From Paucibacter sp. PLA-PC-4 (lineage in GTDB: Bacteria > Pseudomonadota > Gammaproteobacteria > Burkholderiales > Burkholderiaceae_C): a stretch of DNA of 64,000 bases. Position 1 is the first letter of the stretch. Each line of letters opens with the position of its first letter. Under the pieces are notes generated by a model. That model had not been told where the DNA came from. It worked only from the letters and a program-made list of their open reading frames with translations, and searched no databases. The DNA lies in the NCBI RefSeq assembly GCF_026241155.1, contig NZ_JAPFGP010000010.1:62001-126000 (forward strand), written 5' to 3'. Below, in pieces: positions 35,584 through 44,061 of the stretch. Position numbers and translations under genes: made by a program.

Positions 35584-38500
35584 ATGAATCCAGACACGAC
35601 CGCCGCCCCCTCGCCGCCGAGCCTGCGCTTGCTGGGCGGCTTCGAATTGCTAGACGCCCAGGGCCGGCCGCTGGCCCTGCCTTATGACAAGGCGCGCGCG
35701 CTGCTGGCCATGCTCTGTCTGCACAGCGGCCCACTGGAGCGCGAGCCGCTGGCCGAGCTGCTCTGGCCCGACTCCGAGCCGGCCCAGGCGCGCGCCAACT
35801 TGCGACGCGCGCTGTTCGATCTGCGGCACTGCCTTGCCCGCCTCTGGCCTGACCGGTCGGCCGAGATGCTGCACAGCGACAAGAAGCGGCTGCAGCTCGG
35901 CGACACCCTGCCCTGGCATATCGACTGCCGGGAGTTCAGTCTGGCCCAGCTGGACGCCACCACCCCCACGCTCGCCGCCCGCCGCAACGCCTTGCAGCGG
36001 GCGGCGGCGCTGTATCGCGGCCCGCTGCTGGCCGGCCTGAGCCTGGACGATGCGCCCGGCTTCGAGGCCTGGCTGGCACCGCGCCGCGAGGCGCTGCAAC
36101 GCCAGGCCCTGCAAAGCCTGGCGGCACTCGCCGAGCTGCTGGAGCAGCAGGGTGAGATGGCCGAGGCCCTGGCCTGCGGGCGCCGCAGCCTGGCCCTGGA
36201 TCCCTGGTGCGAGCCGGCGCTGCGCAGCTGCATGCGCGCGCTGGCGCTGCAGCAACCCGCTCAGGCGCTGGCGATGTTCGAGCAATTCAGCGCCCAGTTG
36301 CAACTGGAACTCGGGCTGGGCCCGCAGCCCGAGACGCTGGAGCTGGCCCAGCGCCTGCGCCGGCCGGTCGTGCCGGCACCGGCAGCCACGCAAGGTGCGC
36401 AGCGCCGGCGGGTGGTGGTGCTGGCCTGCGAATGGGAGGCCCCTATGGACGCCGACGACGCCGAGACGCTGAGCGCCCAGCTGATGAGGCAGCTGGAGCG
36501 GGCGCGCGCCGCGCTTCGGGCCCAAGGCGCCTGGGTGCAGCGCGCCGAGGGCGGCGAGCTGCTGGCCTTTTTCGGCCATCCGCGTGCGCTGGAGCAGGCG
36601 CCGCGCCTAGCACTGGACGCCGCACTGGCGATGCTGGCCCCGACCGCAGACGAGGCCGGGCTGGCACCACGCCTGGGCCTGCATGTGGGCTGGGTGCACA
36701 GCCTGCCGGACCAGGCCTCGCCCGACAGCGTCGGCACCCTTTCGCGCGAGGCGCGCCGCCTGGCCTGGCTGGCCCGGCCGGGCACGGCCCGGGTCAGCGC
36801 CGAGCTGTGCCAGCAAAGCCTGAGCCACCATCGTTTCATGGCCGCCGAGGCCGACGGCAGCGCCGCGCTGCGCGAGGCACTGGGCGCGGGCACCCAACCG
36901 GCCAGCCTGCAGCCCATGGTCGGCCGCGACACCGAACTGGCCGAGCTGCTGGGCCATTGGGCCGCCGCCCAGCAGCAGCCCCGCGCGATCTGGATCCAGG
37001 GAGAGCCGGGCCTGGGCAAGACCCGACTGCTGCAGGCCCTGCAAAGCGAGATCGACACGGGCAGCGGCGTCGCAACACGCCGGCTGCAGCTGTTCTGCCG
37101 GCCGGAGTTCGGCCACAGCCCCTGGCATCCGGTGGTGACCGCATTGCAGCGCAGCCTTGGACCACTGTCGGACCGGCCCCGCGCGCTGGCCGCGCTGAAG
37201 GCGCTGCTGCGGCGGGCCGGCCTCGACCCCAATGCCTGCATCGACGCGCTGAGCCAGCTGCTCCTGCCCCAGCCGCCCCAGCCCGACCCGGCCCCGCGGA
37301 ACAAACGCGAGCTGCAGACGCTGCTGCTCGCCATGTTCGAGGGCCTGGCCCAGGGTCGGCCCCAGCTGGTGACGATGGAAGATCTGCACTGGGCCGACCC
37401 CTCGACGCTGGAGTTGCTGGCTCTTTATCTGCAACAGGCGGCGCGCGGTCCCGATCTGATCGTGATGAGCTCGCGCGAGCCACCACCGCTGGCACTGGTC
37501 GGCGAGCTGCAGCAGGTATTGAGCCTGCAGCCGCTGCCAGCGCCCGAGATGCAGCGGCTGATCGAGCAGCTGGAGCTGGTGCCGGACGGTGCGCCGGCAC
37601 GCCAGCAGGTGTTGCAGCGCGCCCAGGGCGTACCGCTGTTTGCCCAGGAACTGGCCCGCTCGCTGCGACTGACACCGCAGGAGCGGGTGCCCGCCACGCT
37701 GTGGGACCTGCTGGCCGCGCGGCTGGACCGCCTGCCCGCCGAGGCCCGGCGGCTGGCCCAATGCGCTGCGGTTCTGGGCAGTGGCTGGGACGAAGCCCTG
37801 CTGCTGGCCATGCAGGACGATCAGGGCCGGGGGTCGCTGTCGGCCGGTCTGGGCCAACTGGCCCGCGACGGCCTGTTGCAGGCCGGCACCGACGGTTGTT
37901 GGCATTTCCGCCATGCGCTGATACGGGACGCGGCCTATGAATCGCTGGGCGGCCGCGAGCGGCGCGCCCTGCATCGCCGCGCGGCCAACGCGCTGATGGG
38001 CTTGTTCGCAAGCCGGGCGGCCGACGAACCCGAGCTGCTGGCCCACCATCTGCAGGCCAGCGGCGATCCGGCCGCCGCCCACTACTGGCTGCAGGCCGGG
38101 CGCCGCGCCGCTAACCAGTCGGCCCACGTCGAGGCCCGCCATCTGCTGGAGCAGGGCCTGCAGGCGCTGGCCGCAGCCGATGCGCCGCCGGGTCTGGTCC
38201 AGCGCCTGCAGCCGCCGCTTCTGCTGCAGTTGGGCACCAGCCTACTGGCACTGGAGGGCTATGGCTCACCCGCAGCCCGCCTGTGCTTCGAGCGAGCGCT
38301 GGCCGCCAGTGCCGCCGACGCCGGTACAGGGCAGCGTTTCCAGGCTCTGTGGGGCCTGTGGCTGGGCAGCCGCAGCGGTCCCGGCGAGTCCCCCGCGGCA
38401 CTGCAGCTGGCCGAGCAGCTGCAGTGCGAAGCCCGGCGCAGCGGCGACCCCGCCGCCGCAGTGCAGGCGGGCTATGCGCTGGGCAACAACCTGTTCTTCC

Positions 38501-39255
38501 TCGGCCAGCTGAAGGCGGCCAGCAATGCGCTAAGGGCCGCTGCCGAGGCCGGCGAGTCATTGCCCCCCGGGCCGCTGCTGGCGCGCTACGGCGAGCATGG
38601 CGGCATTGCCGCCCGTGCAATGCTGAGCTGGCCCCTGGCCCTGCAGGGCCAGGTGGAGGCAGCCCAGGCACAGGCCAGCCAGGCCCTGTCGCAGGCGCGG
38701 GCGCTGGGCCATGCCCAGACCCTGGCCTTCGCGTTGACCATGGCGGCGGTCCTGCATCGCCATCTGCGCCAGCCCGGCGACGCCCTGCCCCTGTGCCAGG
38801 AGCTGCTGGCGGTGGCCGACAAGCATGGGCTGGCACTGTGGCAGGCGGTCGGCGCCCTGGTGCTGGGCTGGGTTCGGGCAGAGGGCGGCGACCCCGAGGG
38901 CCTGCTGCCGATACGCCAGGCGGTAGCCGCCTCGGCCGTGGCCATGCCAAGCACCGAACCGACCTTTCTGTCCTTTCTGATCGAGGCCCTGCTGCGCCTG
39001 GGTCGGCACGAGGAGGCATTAGCGCGGACCGACGAGGCCATGAGCAAGGCCCATGAGCGCCAGGAGCTCTACCTGCTGCCCGAGCTATGGCGCATGCGGG
39101 CCCAGGCCCTTCAGGCCGGCGGCGCCGCCACGCCCGCCGTCCATGCCGCGCTGGACCAGGCATTTGCGGTGGCCCGGCAGATGGGCGCCGAGCTGCTGTG
39201 GCAGCGCAGCGCCGCCCAGCAGCGCGACTGGCTGGGCGGCGCCGGCAGACCCTAG
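35584..39255 (+). CDS. Large SARP/BTAD-type transcriptional regulator with ATPase and TPR parts
   Basis: The 1223-residue protein has four parts. Residues about 12-95 are an OmpR-like DNA-binding domain of the SARP/AfsR type (LRLLGGFELLDAQGRPLALPYDKARALLAMLCL, ELLWPDSEPAQARANLRRALFDLRHCL). About 110-262 is a BTAD helical domain. About 275-440 resembles a class III nucleotide-cyclase fold that has lost its metal residues. From 450 on it is a STAND ATPase (Walker A GEPGLGKT at 473-480; Walker B LVTMEDLHWADPS at about 595) followed by TPR-like helices to the end. Such proteins are signal-gated activators. It precedes the envelope/partner-switch operon, whose leader holds an 11-base-period direct repeat. 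The start ATG has no clear binding site. Confidence 0.88.
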   Translation: MNPDTTAAPSPPSLRLLGGFELLDAQGRPLALPYDKARALLAMLCLHSGPLEREPLAELLWPDSEPAQARANLRRALFDLRHCLARLWPDRSAEMLHSDKKRLQLGDTLPWHIDCREFSLAQLDATTPTLAARRNALQRAAALYRGPLLAGLSLDDAPGFEAWLAPRREALQRQALQSLAALAELLEQQGEMAEALACGRRSLALDPWCEPALRSCMRALALQQPAQALAMFEQFSAQLQLELGLGPQPETLELAQRLRRPVVPAPAATQGAQRRRVVVLACEWEAPMDADDAETLSAQLMRQLERARAALRAQGAWVQRAEGGELLAFFGHPRALEQAPRLALDAALAMLAPTADEAGLAPRLGLHVGWVHSLPDQASPDSVGTLSREARRLAWLARPGTARVSAELCQQSLSHHRFMAAEADGSAALREALGAGTQPASLQPMVGRDTELAELLGHWAAAQQQPRAIWIQGEPGLGKTRLLQALQSEIDTGSGVATRRLQLFCRPEFGHSPWHPVVTALQRSLGPLSDRPRALAALKALLRRAGLDPNACIDALSQLLLPQPPQPDPAPRNKRELQTLLLAMFEGLAQGRPQLVTMEDLHWADPSTLELLALYLQQAARGPDLIVMSSREPPPLALVGELQQVLSLQPLPAPEMQRLIEQLELVPDGAPARQQVLQRAQGVPLFAQELARSLRLTPQERVPATLWDLLAARLDRLPAEARRLAQCAAVLGSGWDEALLLAMQDDQGRGSLSAGLGQLARDGLLQAGTDGCWHFRHALIRDAAYESLGGRERRALHRRAANALMGLFASRAADEPELLAHHLQASGDPAAAHYWLQAGRRAANQSAHVEARHLLEQGLQALAAADAPPGLVQRLQPPLLLQLGTSLLALEGYGSPAARLCFERALAASAADAGTGQRFQALWGLWLGSRSGPGESPAALQLAEQLQCEARRSGDPAAAVQAGYALGNNLFFLGQLKAASNALRAAAEAGESLPPGPLLARYGEHGGIAARAMLSWPLALQGQVEAAQAQASQALSQARALGHAQTLAFALTMAAVLHRHLRQPGDALPLCQELLAVADKHGLALWQAVGALVLGWVRAEGGDPEGLLPIRQAVAASAVAMPSTEPTFLSFLIEALLRLGRHEEALARTDEAMSKAHERQELYLLPELWRMRAQALQAGGAATPAVHAALDQAFAVARQMGAELLWQRSAAQQRDWLGGAGRP

Positions 39256-39278
39256 CGCGGCGGGAGGGCGCCAGCCGA

Positions 39279-39335
39279 TTCAACGCTGATTCAACGCCGG
39301 CCCCCGAACATGGTTGCCTGCCCCGACCACGGGGC
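39279..39335 (+). promoter_or_regulatory. 11-base-period direct repeat, -10 and hairpin before the envelope operon
   Basis: TTCAACGCTGA (39279-39289) is followed at once by TTCAACGCCGG (39290-39300), a direct repeat with an exact 11-base period. Five bases later comes GAACAT (39306-39311), a weak -10 of the form xAxxAT. Then GCCCCG-ACCA-CGGGGC (39320-39335) forms a hairpin in the expected leader. The same order and spacing occurs before the giant PEP-CTERM gene at 47543. Direct repeats with 11-base spacing next to the -10 are the known format of SARP-activator sites, and a SARP-type gene lies directly upstream. Confidence 0.6.
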
Positions 39336-39357
39336 GCAAACCCAGCCGAGGCCGCCC

Positions 39358-39411
39358 ATGATTTCTTCGCATCTGCCACTGCCCGCCCGCCGGCCGGCCG
39401 CCTGGGCATGA
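39358..39411 (+). CDS. 17-codon leader ORF overlapping the barrel gene
   Basis: An ATG at 39358 opens a 17-codon frame (MISSHLPLPARRPAAWA) that stops at a TGA (39409-39411) sharing bases with the ATG of the outer-membrane barrel gene (ATGA). A weak CGAGG lies about 6 bases upstream of its start, while the barrel gene itself has no binding site of its own. It is therefore a candidate leader peptide that couples translation into the operon. Its sequence shows no known attenuator pattern, though Pro and Arg codons are frequent. Confidence 0.4.
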   Translation: MISSHLPLPARRPAAWA

Positions 39412-40745
39412 AGACGGCCCCCTGGCGGCGGCGCTGCTCACTGGCCCTGAGCGGCCTGGCCCTATGCGGCCCGGCGGCAGCCAGCGAGGACACGGCCGCC
39501 GGGCCGCTGCGCTTCTCGGGCTTTGCCACCCTGGGTATGGCCCACAACGACAACGCCACAGCCGGCGCCACCACCTCCTTCTCGCAACTCAAGCCGGTAC
39601 AGCAGGGCTGGTCGGCCAATATGGACACCGTCCTGGGCCTGCAGCTGGAGTGGCAGCCGGCCGGCGGCACGACGCTGCAGCTGCAGGGCGTGGCCCGGGC
39701 CGGCGAGGACATGCGGCCGCGCCTGCGCATCGCCGCCCTGCGCCAGCAGCTGGGCCATGGCCTGAGCCTGAACCTGGGGCGCCTGCGCAGCCCGCTGTTC
39801 TTTGACTCCAGCATTGCCGAGATCGGCTATGCCAATCTGACCGTGCGGCCGGCGCCGGCCATCTACGGCGTGGTCAACAGCGTGGCCAGCCTGGACGGCG
39901 CCGATCTGCACTGGCGGCTCAACCTGGGCGACGCCAGCCTGCTGGCGCAGCTCTTCGGCGGCCGATACGACTACACCCATCGCTTCAACAACTTCAGCCC
40001 CGCTCTGTCGGCCGATGCCAGCCTGCGCGGCCTGCTCGGCTTCAGCCTCAGCGCCAATCTGCAAGACCTGACCCTGCGCGTCTCGCACACCGAGATTGAC
40101 CGCTATGTGCTGCGCTCCGAACAGGTCAGCCAGATCAACAATGGCCTGAGCCAGCTCAGCGGCGCCCTGGGGCAGCTGGCACTCAACCCGCAGTTGCCGC
40201 CGCCGATGCTGGCCGCCCTGCAGGCCAAGGCGCGAGGCCTGGACGCGCTGCGCAACCCCTTTGACAATCACCCGGTCTACACCAGCATCGGCCTGGACGG
40301 GAACTGGCGGCACTGGCGGCTGCTGACCGAGCTGACCTGGATGGATCCGCACAACGACCTGGTCGGCAGCGGCCGCGGCTACAGCCTCACGCTGGCACGC
40401 AGCTTCGGCGATTTCACGCCCTATCTGAGTCTGGCCCGGCAGCAACGCTCGGCCGCCAGGTTGAACACCACAGCGCTGGCGCCGACCGGGCTGGACCCGC
40501 AGCTCGACGGTGCGCTGAACCAGCTCAAGCAGGGTTTCGACCGTGCCCAGCGGTTCGCCGACATCCGCAGCCGCTCGCTCAGCCTGGGCCTGCGCTGGGA
40601 CTGGCGCGAGAACATGGCGATCAAGACCCAGCTCGACCTGGTGCGCACGCCCGATGCCGGCACGCCGGGCCCGCTGGCCGTGCCCGCCCTGCCCTTCGAC
40701 AACACGCTCCGGCTGTTCAGCATCACGCTGGACCTGGTGTTCTGA
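39408..40745 (+). CDS. Outer-membrane beta-barrel protein (porin-like)
   Basis: The 445-residue protein has a signal peptide (MKTAPWRRRCSLALSGLALCGPAAA, cleavage near AAA/SED) and then alternating amphipathic strands (FSGFATLGMAH, LGLQLEWQPAGGTTLQLQGVAR, LNLGRLRSPLFFDS, TLARSFGDFTPYLSLARQQ), ending in FSITLDLVF with a terminal Phe, the signal for insertion by the Bam machinery. It should be an outer-membrane barrel; the substrate is unknown. It heads an operon whose next gene encodes a small phosphate-binding-protein-like domain and which later includes a Na/Pi-type protein, so phosphate or another anion is a fair guess. Translation is probably coupled to a 17-codon leader frame. Confidence 0.8.
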   Translation: MKTAPWRRRCSLALSGLALCGPAAASEDTAAGPLRFSGFATLGMAHNDNATAGATTSFSQLKPVQQGWSANMDTVLGLQLEWQPAGGTTLQLQGVARAGEDMRPRLRIAALRQQLGHGLSLNLGRLRSPLFFDSSIAEIGYANLTVRPAPAIYGVVNSVASLDGADLHWRLNLGDASLLAQLFGGRYDYTHRFNNFSPALSADASLRGLLGFSLSANLQDLTLRVSHTEIDRYVLRSEQVSQINNGLSQLSGALGQLALNPQLPPPMLAALQAKARGLDALRNPFDNHPVYTSIGLDGNWRHWRLLTELTWMDPHNDLVGSGRGYSLTLARSFGDFTPYLSLARQQRSAARLNTTALAPTGLDPQLDGALNQLKQGFDRAQRFADIRSRSLSLGLRWDWRENMAIKTQLDLVRTPDAGTPGPLAVPALPFDNTLRLFSITLDLVF

Positions 40746-40755
40746 GGGCAGTCCC

Positions 40756-41199
40756 ATGCATCGCCCCGACACCCTGACCCTGATCGGCCTGCTGGCCCTG
40801 CTGTGCGCGGCGGCGCCGCCGGCCGCCGCCAGCGAGCTGTATGTCATCGCCCACAAGGACGTGGCCCTGGACAGGCTCAGCCCCGAGCGCACCACCCAGA
40901 TCTTTCTGCGCCAGCAGCAGAGCTGGCCCGACGGCCAGCTGATCCAGCCCATCGACCTGCGCGAGGGCGCGCCGCTGCGCAAAAGCTTCTACAGCCAGAT
41001 CAGCGGCCGCAGCCCGGGCCAGCTGCGCGCCTACTGGGCGCGCCAGAGCTTCACCGGCATGGGCCTGCCACCGCGCCAGGCCGACAGCGACGAGGAAGTC
41101 GCGCGCCTGGTGCAGGCCACGCCCGGCGCCATCGGCTACGTGACGCGCAAGCCCAGCGGCGGGGGCGTCAAGGTGCTGCTGGTGAGCGCGCTGGAATGA
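40756..41199 (+). CDS. Small PstS-like periplasmic binding-domain protein
   Basis: The 147-residue protein has a signal peptide (LTLIGLLALLCAAAPPAAA, cleavage near ASELY) and one short PBP-like domain: ELYVIAHKDVALDRLSPERTTQIFLRQQQSWPDG, REGAPLRKSFYSQISGRSPGQLRAYWARQSFTGMGLPP and VQATPGAIGYVTR. These pieces match the phosphate-type (PstS-like) binding proteins, where LSPERTTQIFLG, LREGSPTRE.F and .GAIGYV are typical; but it is about half of full-length PstS. Such half-size proteins often sit next to porins and sensor phosphatases. It ends in an ATGA overlap with the next gene, the HAMP-PP2C phosphatase, which may read its ligand state. That link is inference. Confidence 0.8.
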   Translation: MHRPDTLTLIGLLALLCAAAPPAAASELYVIAHKDVALDRLSPERTTQIFLRQQQSWPDGQLIQPIDLREGAPLRKSFYSQISGRSPGQLRAYWARQSFTGMGLPPRQADSDEEVARLVQATPGAIGYVTRKPSGGGVKVLLVSALE

Positions 41200-43256
41200 G
41201 CCAGGCGCCCGCAAAGGCCGGGGAGTGGCCCGCCGCGCTGCTGCGCCTGCTGGCGCCGGCCAGCTGGCTGTCGGGCCGGCTGAGCTTCTCGCGCAAGTAC
41301 CTGCTGGTGGGCACGGTGATGCTGCTGACCCTGGGCCTGCTGAGCCTGCCCCTGCTGCGCCAGACCCATGAGGCAGCGCGCCGTGCCGAGCTGGAACGCC
41401 AGGGCTTGCAGGCCTTCGCGCAGCACAGCGCCTTGCTGGCCGAGCTGGTGGCGCTTCGCAGCCGGGCGATGGCGGGGACCGAGCCCGCCCGTCCCGACGC
41501 CACACTGGATCAGCGCATCGTCGCGCTGCAGCAGTGGAGCGAGCGCACCGCGCCCAGGCCCTCGGAGCTGCCGGCCCTGGCCCAGCGCCTGCAGCGGCAA
41601 TGGGCCGAGCTGCGCGCACTGCCGCAAGGCGAGCAGGCCCAGCTGCGCTTTGCGGCCCACACCGGCGGCATCAACACCTTGCTGGCCCTGATCCGCGAGA
41701 ACACCCGCGCCCACCGCCTGAATGTCGATGCCGAGCTGGATGCGGCGGTGGATATGCTTTGCAACCGCCTGCCCCTGCTGCTCGAGACCCTGGCCAAGCA
41801 GCAGGATGTGCTGGGGCTGCGCAGCGAGGCCATGTCGGGCTATGCACTGGGCGCGCAGGTGGTGCTCAGCGACAACGCGCCGGCGCTGCGAGCTGGCATC
41901 GCGCAGCTGCAGCAGTCGTCTGCCGTGGACCTGCAAGGTCCGCTGACCGAGCTGCTGGCGCGCATCGAACGCCAGCAGGAGGCGGTCGACAAGGTACTGG
42001 ACGACGCCGATGCGCTGCAGGAGATGCGCACGCTGGCCGGCGCCAACCTGCAGCAGGCCCAGGGTCTGCTGCACAGCGCCACCACCGTCGCCGATGACCG
42101 GCTGCAGCAGCGCCTGGCCCGGCTGGAGCGCAGCCAGTGGCTGGTGGCGGCGCTGCTGGTGGCTGCTGTGGCCGCCATCGCCTATCTGTTTGCCGGCATC
42201 TATGTCTCGACCCTGGGTTCGCTGCGCCGGCTCTCGCAAGGCACCGAGGCCTTCTGTGCCGGCCGGCTCGACACCCGCATCCGCATCGACAGCCAGGACG
42301 AGCTGGTGCAGGTGGCCGGCAACTTCAACACCATGGCCACCGAGGTGGGCCGTTTGCTGCTGCTCATCCGCGAGCACAACGAGTCGCGCCAGCGCGAGCT
42401 GGAACGCCTGGTGCAGGCACGCACGCTGGAGCTGGCCGACAAGAATGACCAGCTGCATCTGGCCGCGCTGCGCGTGCAGGAGGAGCTAGCCTCGGCGCGC
42501 GAGATGCAGCAGGCCATCCTGCCGCAGAGTTTTCCCGACACGGCCGACTTTTCGGTCAGCGCCTGCATGCATCCGGCCCGCGAGCTGGGCGGCGACTTCT
42601 ACGACTGCTTTGCGCTGGCCGACGGACGCTGGGGCTTTCTGGTCGCCGATGTGGCTGGCAAAGGGGTGGGCGCTGCCTTCTTCATGGCGGTATCGCGCAC
42701 GGTGCTGCAGGATCTGGCCCAGTCCGGCCTGGCGCCGGCCGAGGTGCTGGCGCGCGCCAACGACTTGCTCAGCGAGCGCAATCCGATGGAGCTGTTCGTC
42801 ACCGCCTGCTTCTGCCTCTACGACCCGCGTGACGGCGGTCTGGTCTATGCCAGCGCCGGCCACCCGCCGCCGCTGCTGCGCGGCGCCGATGGCCAGGTCC
42901 GGGTGTTGCCAGGCGCCTGCGATCTGGCGCTGGGCGTGCTGCCCGGCATGCGCTACCACGACCGCGAGGCGCGGCTGGCCGCTGGCGACACCTTGCTGCT
43001 CTACACGGACGGCATCACCGAGGCCTTCGCAGGCGATGGCCGGGCCTACGGCGATGAGCGTCTGCAGGCCTGGCTGCACGCCTGCCCCGGCAAATCCGCC
43101 GGTGACAAGCTGGCCGCGCTGGTGGCCGATGTGGCCGGCTTCGTCGGCAGCGCCGAGGCTTCCGACGACCTGACCGCCTTGCTGCTGTGCCGCAAGCCCC
43201 GGTCCACATCCATTGCCAAGGAGAGCTCGACATGGGCCATGCCCCTCTGCAACTGA
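41196..43256 (+). CDS. Membrane sensor PP2C (SpoIIE/RsbU-type) phosphatase with HAMP
   Basis: The 686-residue protein has a first membrane helix (about residues 34-53), a roughly 260-residue helical periplasmic sensor part, a second helix (314-336), a HAMP domain (about 337-390), a coiled coil and a SpoIIE-type PP2C phosphatase (about 437-680). The phosphatase keeps its metal residues: GGDFYD, VADVAGKGVGAAFFM and, near the end, LYTDGITEAF and SDDLTALLL. Enzymes of this class dephosphorylate STAS-domain anti-anti-sigma proteins. The two next genes encode the matching ATPase and STAS protein, so this is the input of a partner switch. The start overlaps the preceding stop (ATGA). Confidence 0.93.
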   Translation: MSQAPAKAGEWPAALLRLLAPASWLSGRLSFSRKYLLVGTVMLLTLGLLSLPLLRQTHEAARRAELERQGLQAFAQHSALLAELVALRSRAMAGTEPARPDATLDQRIVALQQWSERTAPRPSELPALAQRLQRQWAELRALPQGEQAQLRFAAHTGGINTLLALIRENTRAHRLNVDAELDAAVDMLCNRLPLLLETLAKQQDVLGLRSEAMSGYALGAQVVLSDNAPALRAGIAQLQQSSAVDLQGPLTELLARIERQQEAVDKVLDDADALQEMRTLAGANLQQAQGLLHSATTVADDRLQQRLARLERSQWLVAALLVAAVAAIAYLFAGIYVSTLGSLRRLSQGTEAFCAGRLDTRIRIDSQDELVQVAGNFNTMATEVGRLLLLIREHNESRQRELERLVQARTLELADKNDQLHLAALRVQEELASAREMQQAILPQSFPDTADFSVSACMHPARELGGDFYDCFALADGRWGFLVADVAGKGVGAAFFMAVSRTVLQDLAQSGLAPAEVLARANDLLSERNPMELFVTACFCLYDPRDGGLVYASAGHPPPLLRGADGQVRVLPGACDLALGVLPGMRYHDREARLAAGDTLLLYTDGITEAFAGDGRAYGDERLQAWLHACPGKSAGDKLAALVADVAGFVGSAEASDDLTALLLCRKPRSTSIAKESSTWAMPLCN

Positions 43257-43693
43257 AGAACAAGACGCTGCTGCTGCACTACCGGCTGGCGAGCCGGCTG
43301 GAGCAGATCGCCCTGCTGGCGGCCGCAGTGGAGAACGCCCTGGCCGATCGACCCGACCTGGCCTTCGCGGTGAACCTCTGCCTGGAGGAACTGATCACCA
43401 ACACCATCCAGCATGGGCTGCAAGGCGCGCCGGACCGGCAGATCCAGGTGCGGCTGTCGCGCTCGGACAAATGGCTGGAGGTGATGCTGAGGGACGACGC
43501 TCCGCCCTTCGACCCCTTTGTCCAGGCCCCGGCCCCCCAGCTGGATTCCGGCGTCGACGAGCGCGCCGTGGGCGGCCTGGGCGTGCACCTGGTCAAGTCG
43601 CTGATGGACGACGTGCGCGCCTTCTATGACGGCAGCGGCAATCTGATTGTGCTGTTCAAGACATTGAAACCCGCAGAAAAGGAAGCAAGATGA
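43232..43693 (+). CDS. RsbW/SpoIIAB-like anti-sigma serine kinase
   Basis: The 153-residue protein is a GHKL ATPase of the anti-sigma type. The N-box ExxxNxxxH is at Glu53, Asn57 and His61 (EELITNTIQHG), the G1 box at DDAPPFDP near residue 88 and the G2 box GGLGVHLV at 114-121. Such kinases phosphorylate a STAS partner and, when free, bind a sigma factor or another target. It starts inside the 3' end of the phosphatase gene (25-base overlap) with AAGGAGAG upstream, and ends in an ATGA overlap with the STAS gene. No sigma-factor gene is present in the window, so its output target is unknown. Confidence 0.93.
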   Translation: MGHAPLQLKNKTLLLHYRLASRLEQIALLAAAVENALADRPDLAFAVNLCLEELITNTIQHGLQGAPDRQIQVRLSRSDKWLEVMLRDDAPPFDPFVQAPAPQLDSGVDERAVGGLGVHLVKSLMDDVRAFYDGSGNLIVLFKTLKPAEKEAR

Positions 43694-44034
43694 GTTTCGA
43701 ACACCAAGTCAGCCAACAGCAGAACACCCTGCTGCTGGCACTGAAGGGCCGCATCGACAGCGCCAGCGCCAGCGCCTTCGAGCAGGCCGTGCTGGAGCTG
43801 TTTGCCGAGCCGGGACGCCGCGCGGTGCTGGATTTTGAGACCGTGGACTACATCTCCAGTGCCGGCCTGCGCGTGGTGCTGATGGCCGCGAAACGCGCCA
43901 AGCAGGGCCAGGGTCGGTTGCTGCTGTGCGCGCTGCCCCAGCATGTGCGCGAGGTGTTCGAGATCAGCGGCTTCCTGAAGATCATCGACACGGTGGATGA
44001 GCGCGCGACCGCACTGCGTCAGCTGGCGGCCTGA
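43690..44034 (+). CDS. STAS-domain anti-anti-sigma factor
   Basis: The 114-residue protein is a single STAS domain: the first strand is TLLLALKGRIDSASASAFEQAV, then RAVLDFETVDYISSAGLRVVLMAAKRA holds the switch serine. By alignment with SpoIIAA (DSSGL), Ser57 in ISSAGL is the likely phosphorylation site. It should bind the ATPase encoded just before it when dephosphorylated by the PP2C phosphatase. Overlaps join all three genes, so they form one partner-switch cassette. The next gene starts 27 bases on. Confidence 0.95.
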   Translation: MSFEHQVSQQQNTLLLALKGRIDSASASAFEQAVLELFAEPGRRAVLDFETVDYISSAGLRVVLMAAKRAKQGQGRLLLCALPQHVREVFEISGFLKIIDTVDERATALRQLAA

Positions 44035-44061
44035 GCGTTCGGCCCTACCCCGCCACCGGCC

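Noticed and set aside
36207-37940. A 577-codon open frame in another phase inside the SARP regulator gene
   Set aside because: It translates into Arg/Ala/Gly/Pro-rich sequence without any family mark, has no binding site, and lies fully within a gene with clear domains in the other phase. Long shadow frames are expected at this GC content.
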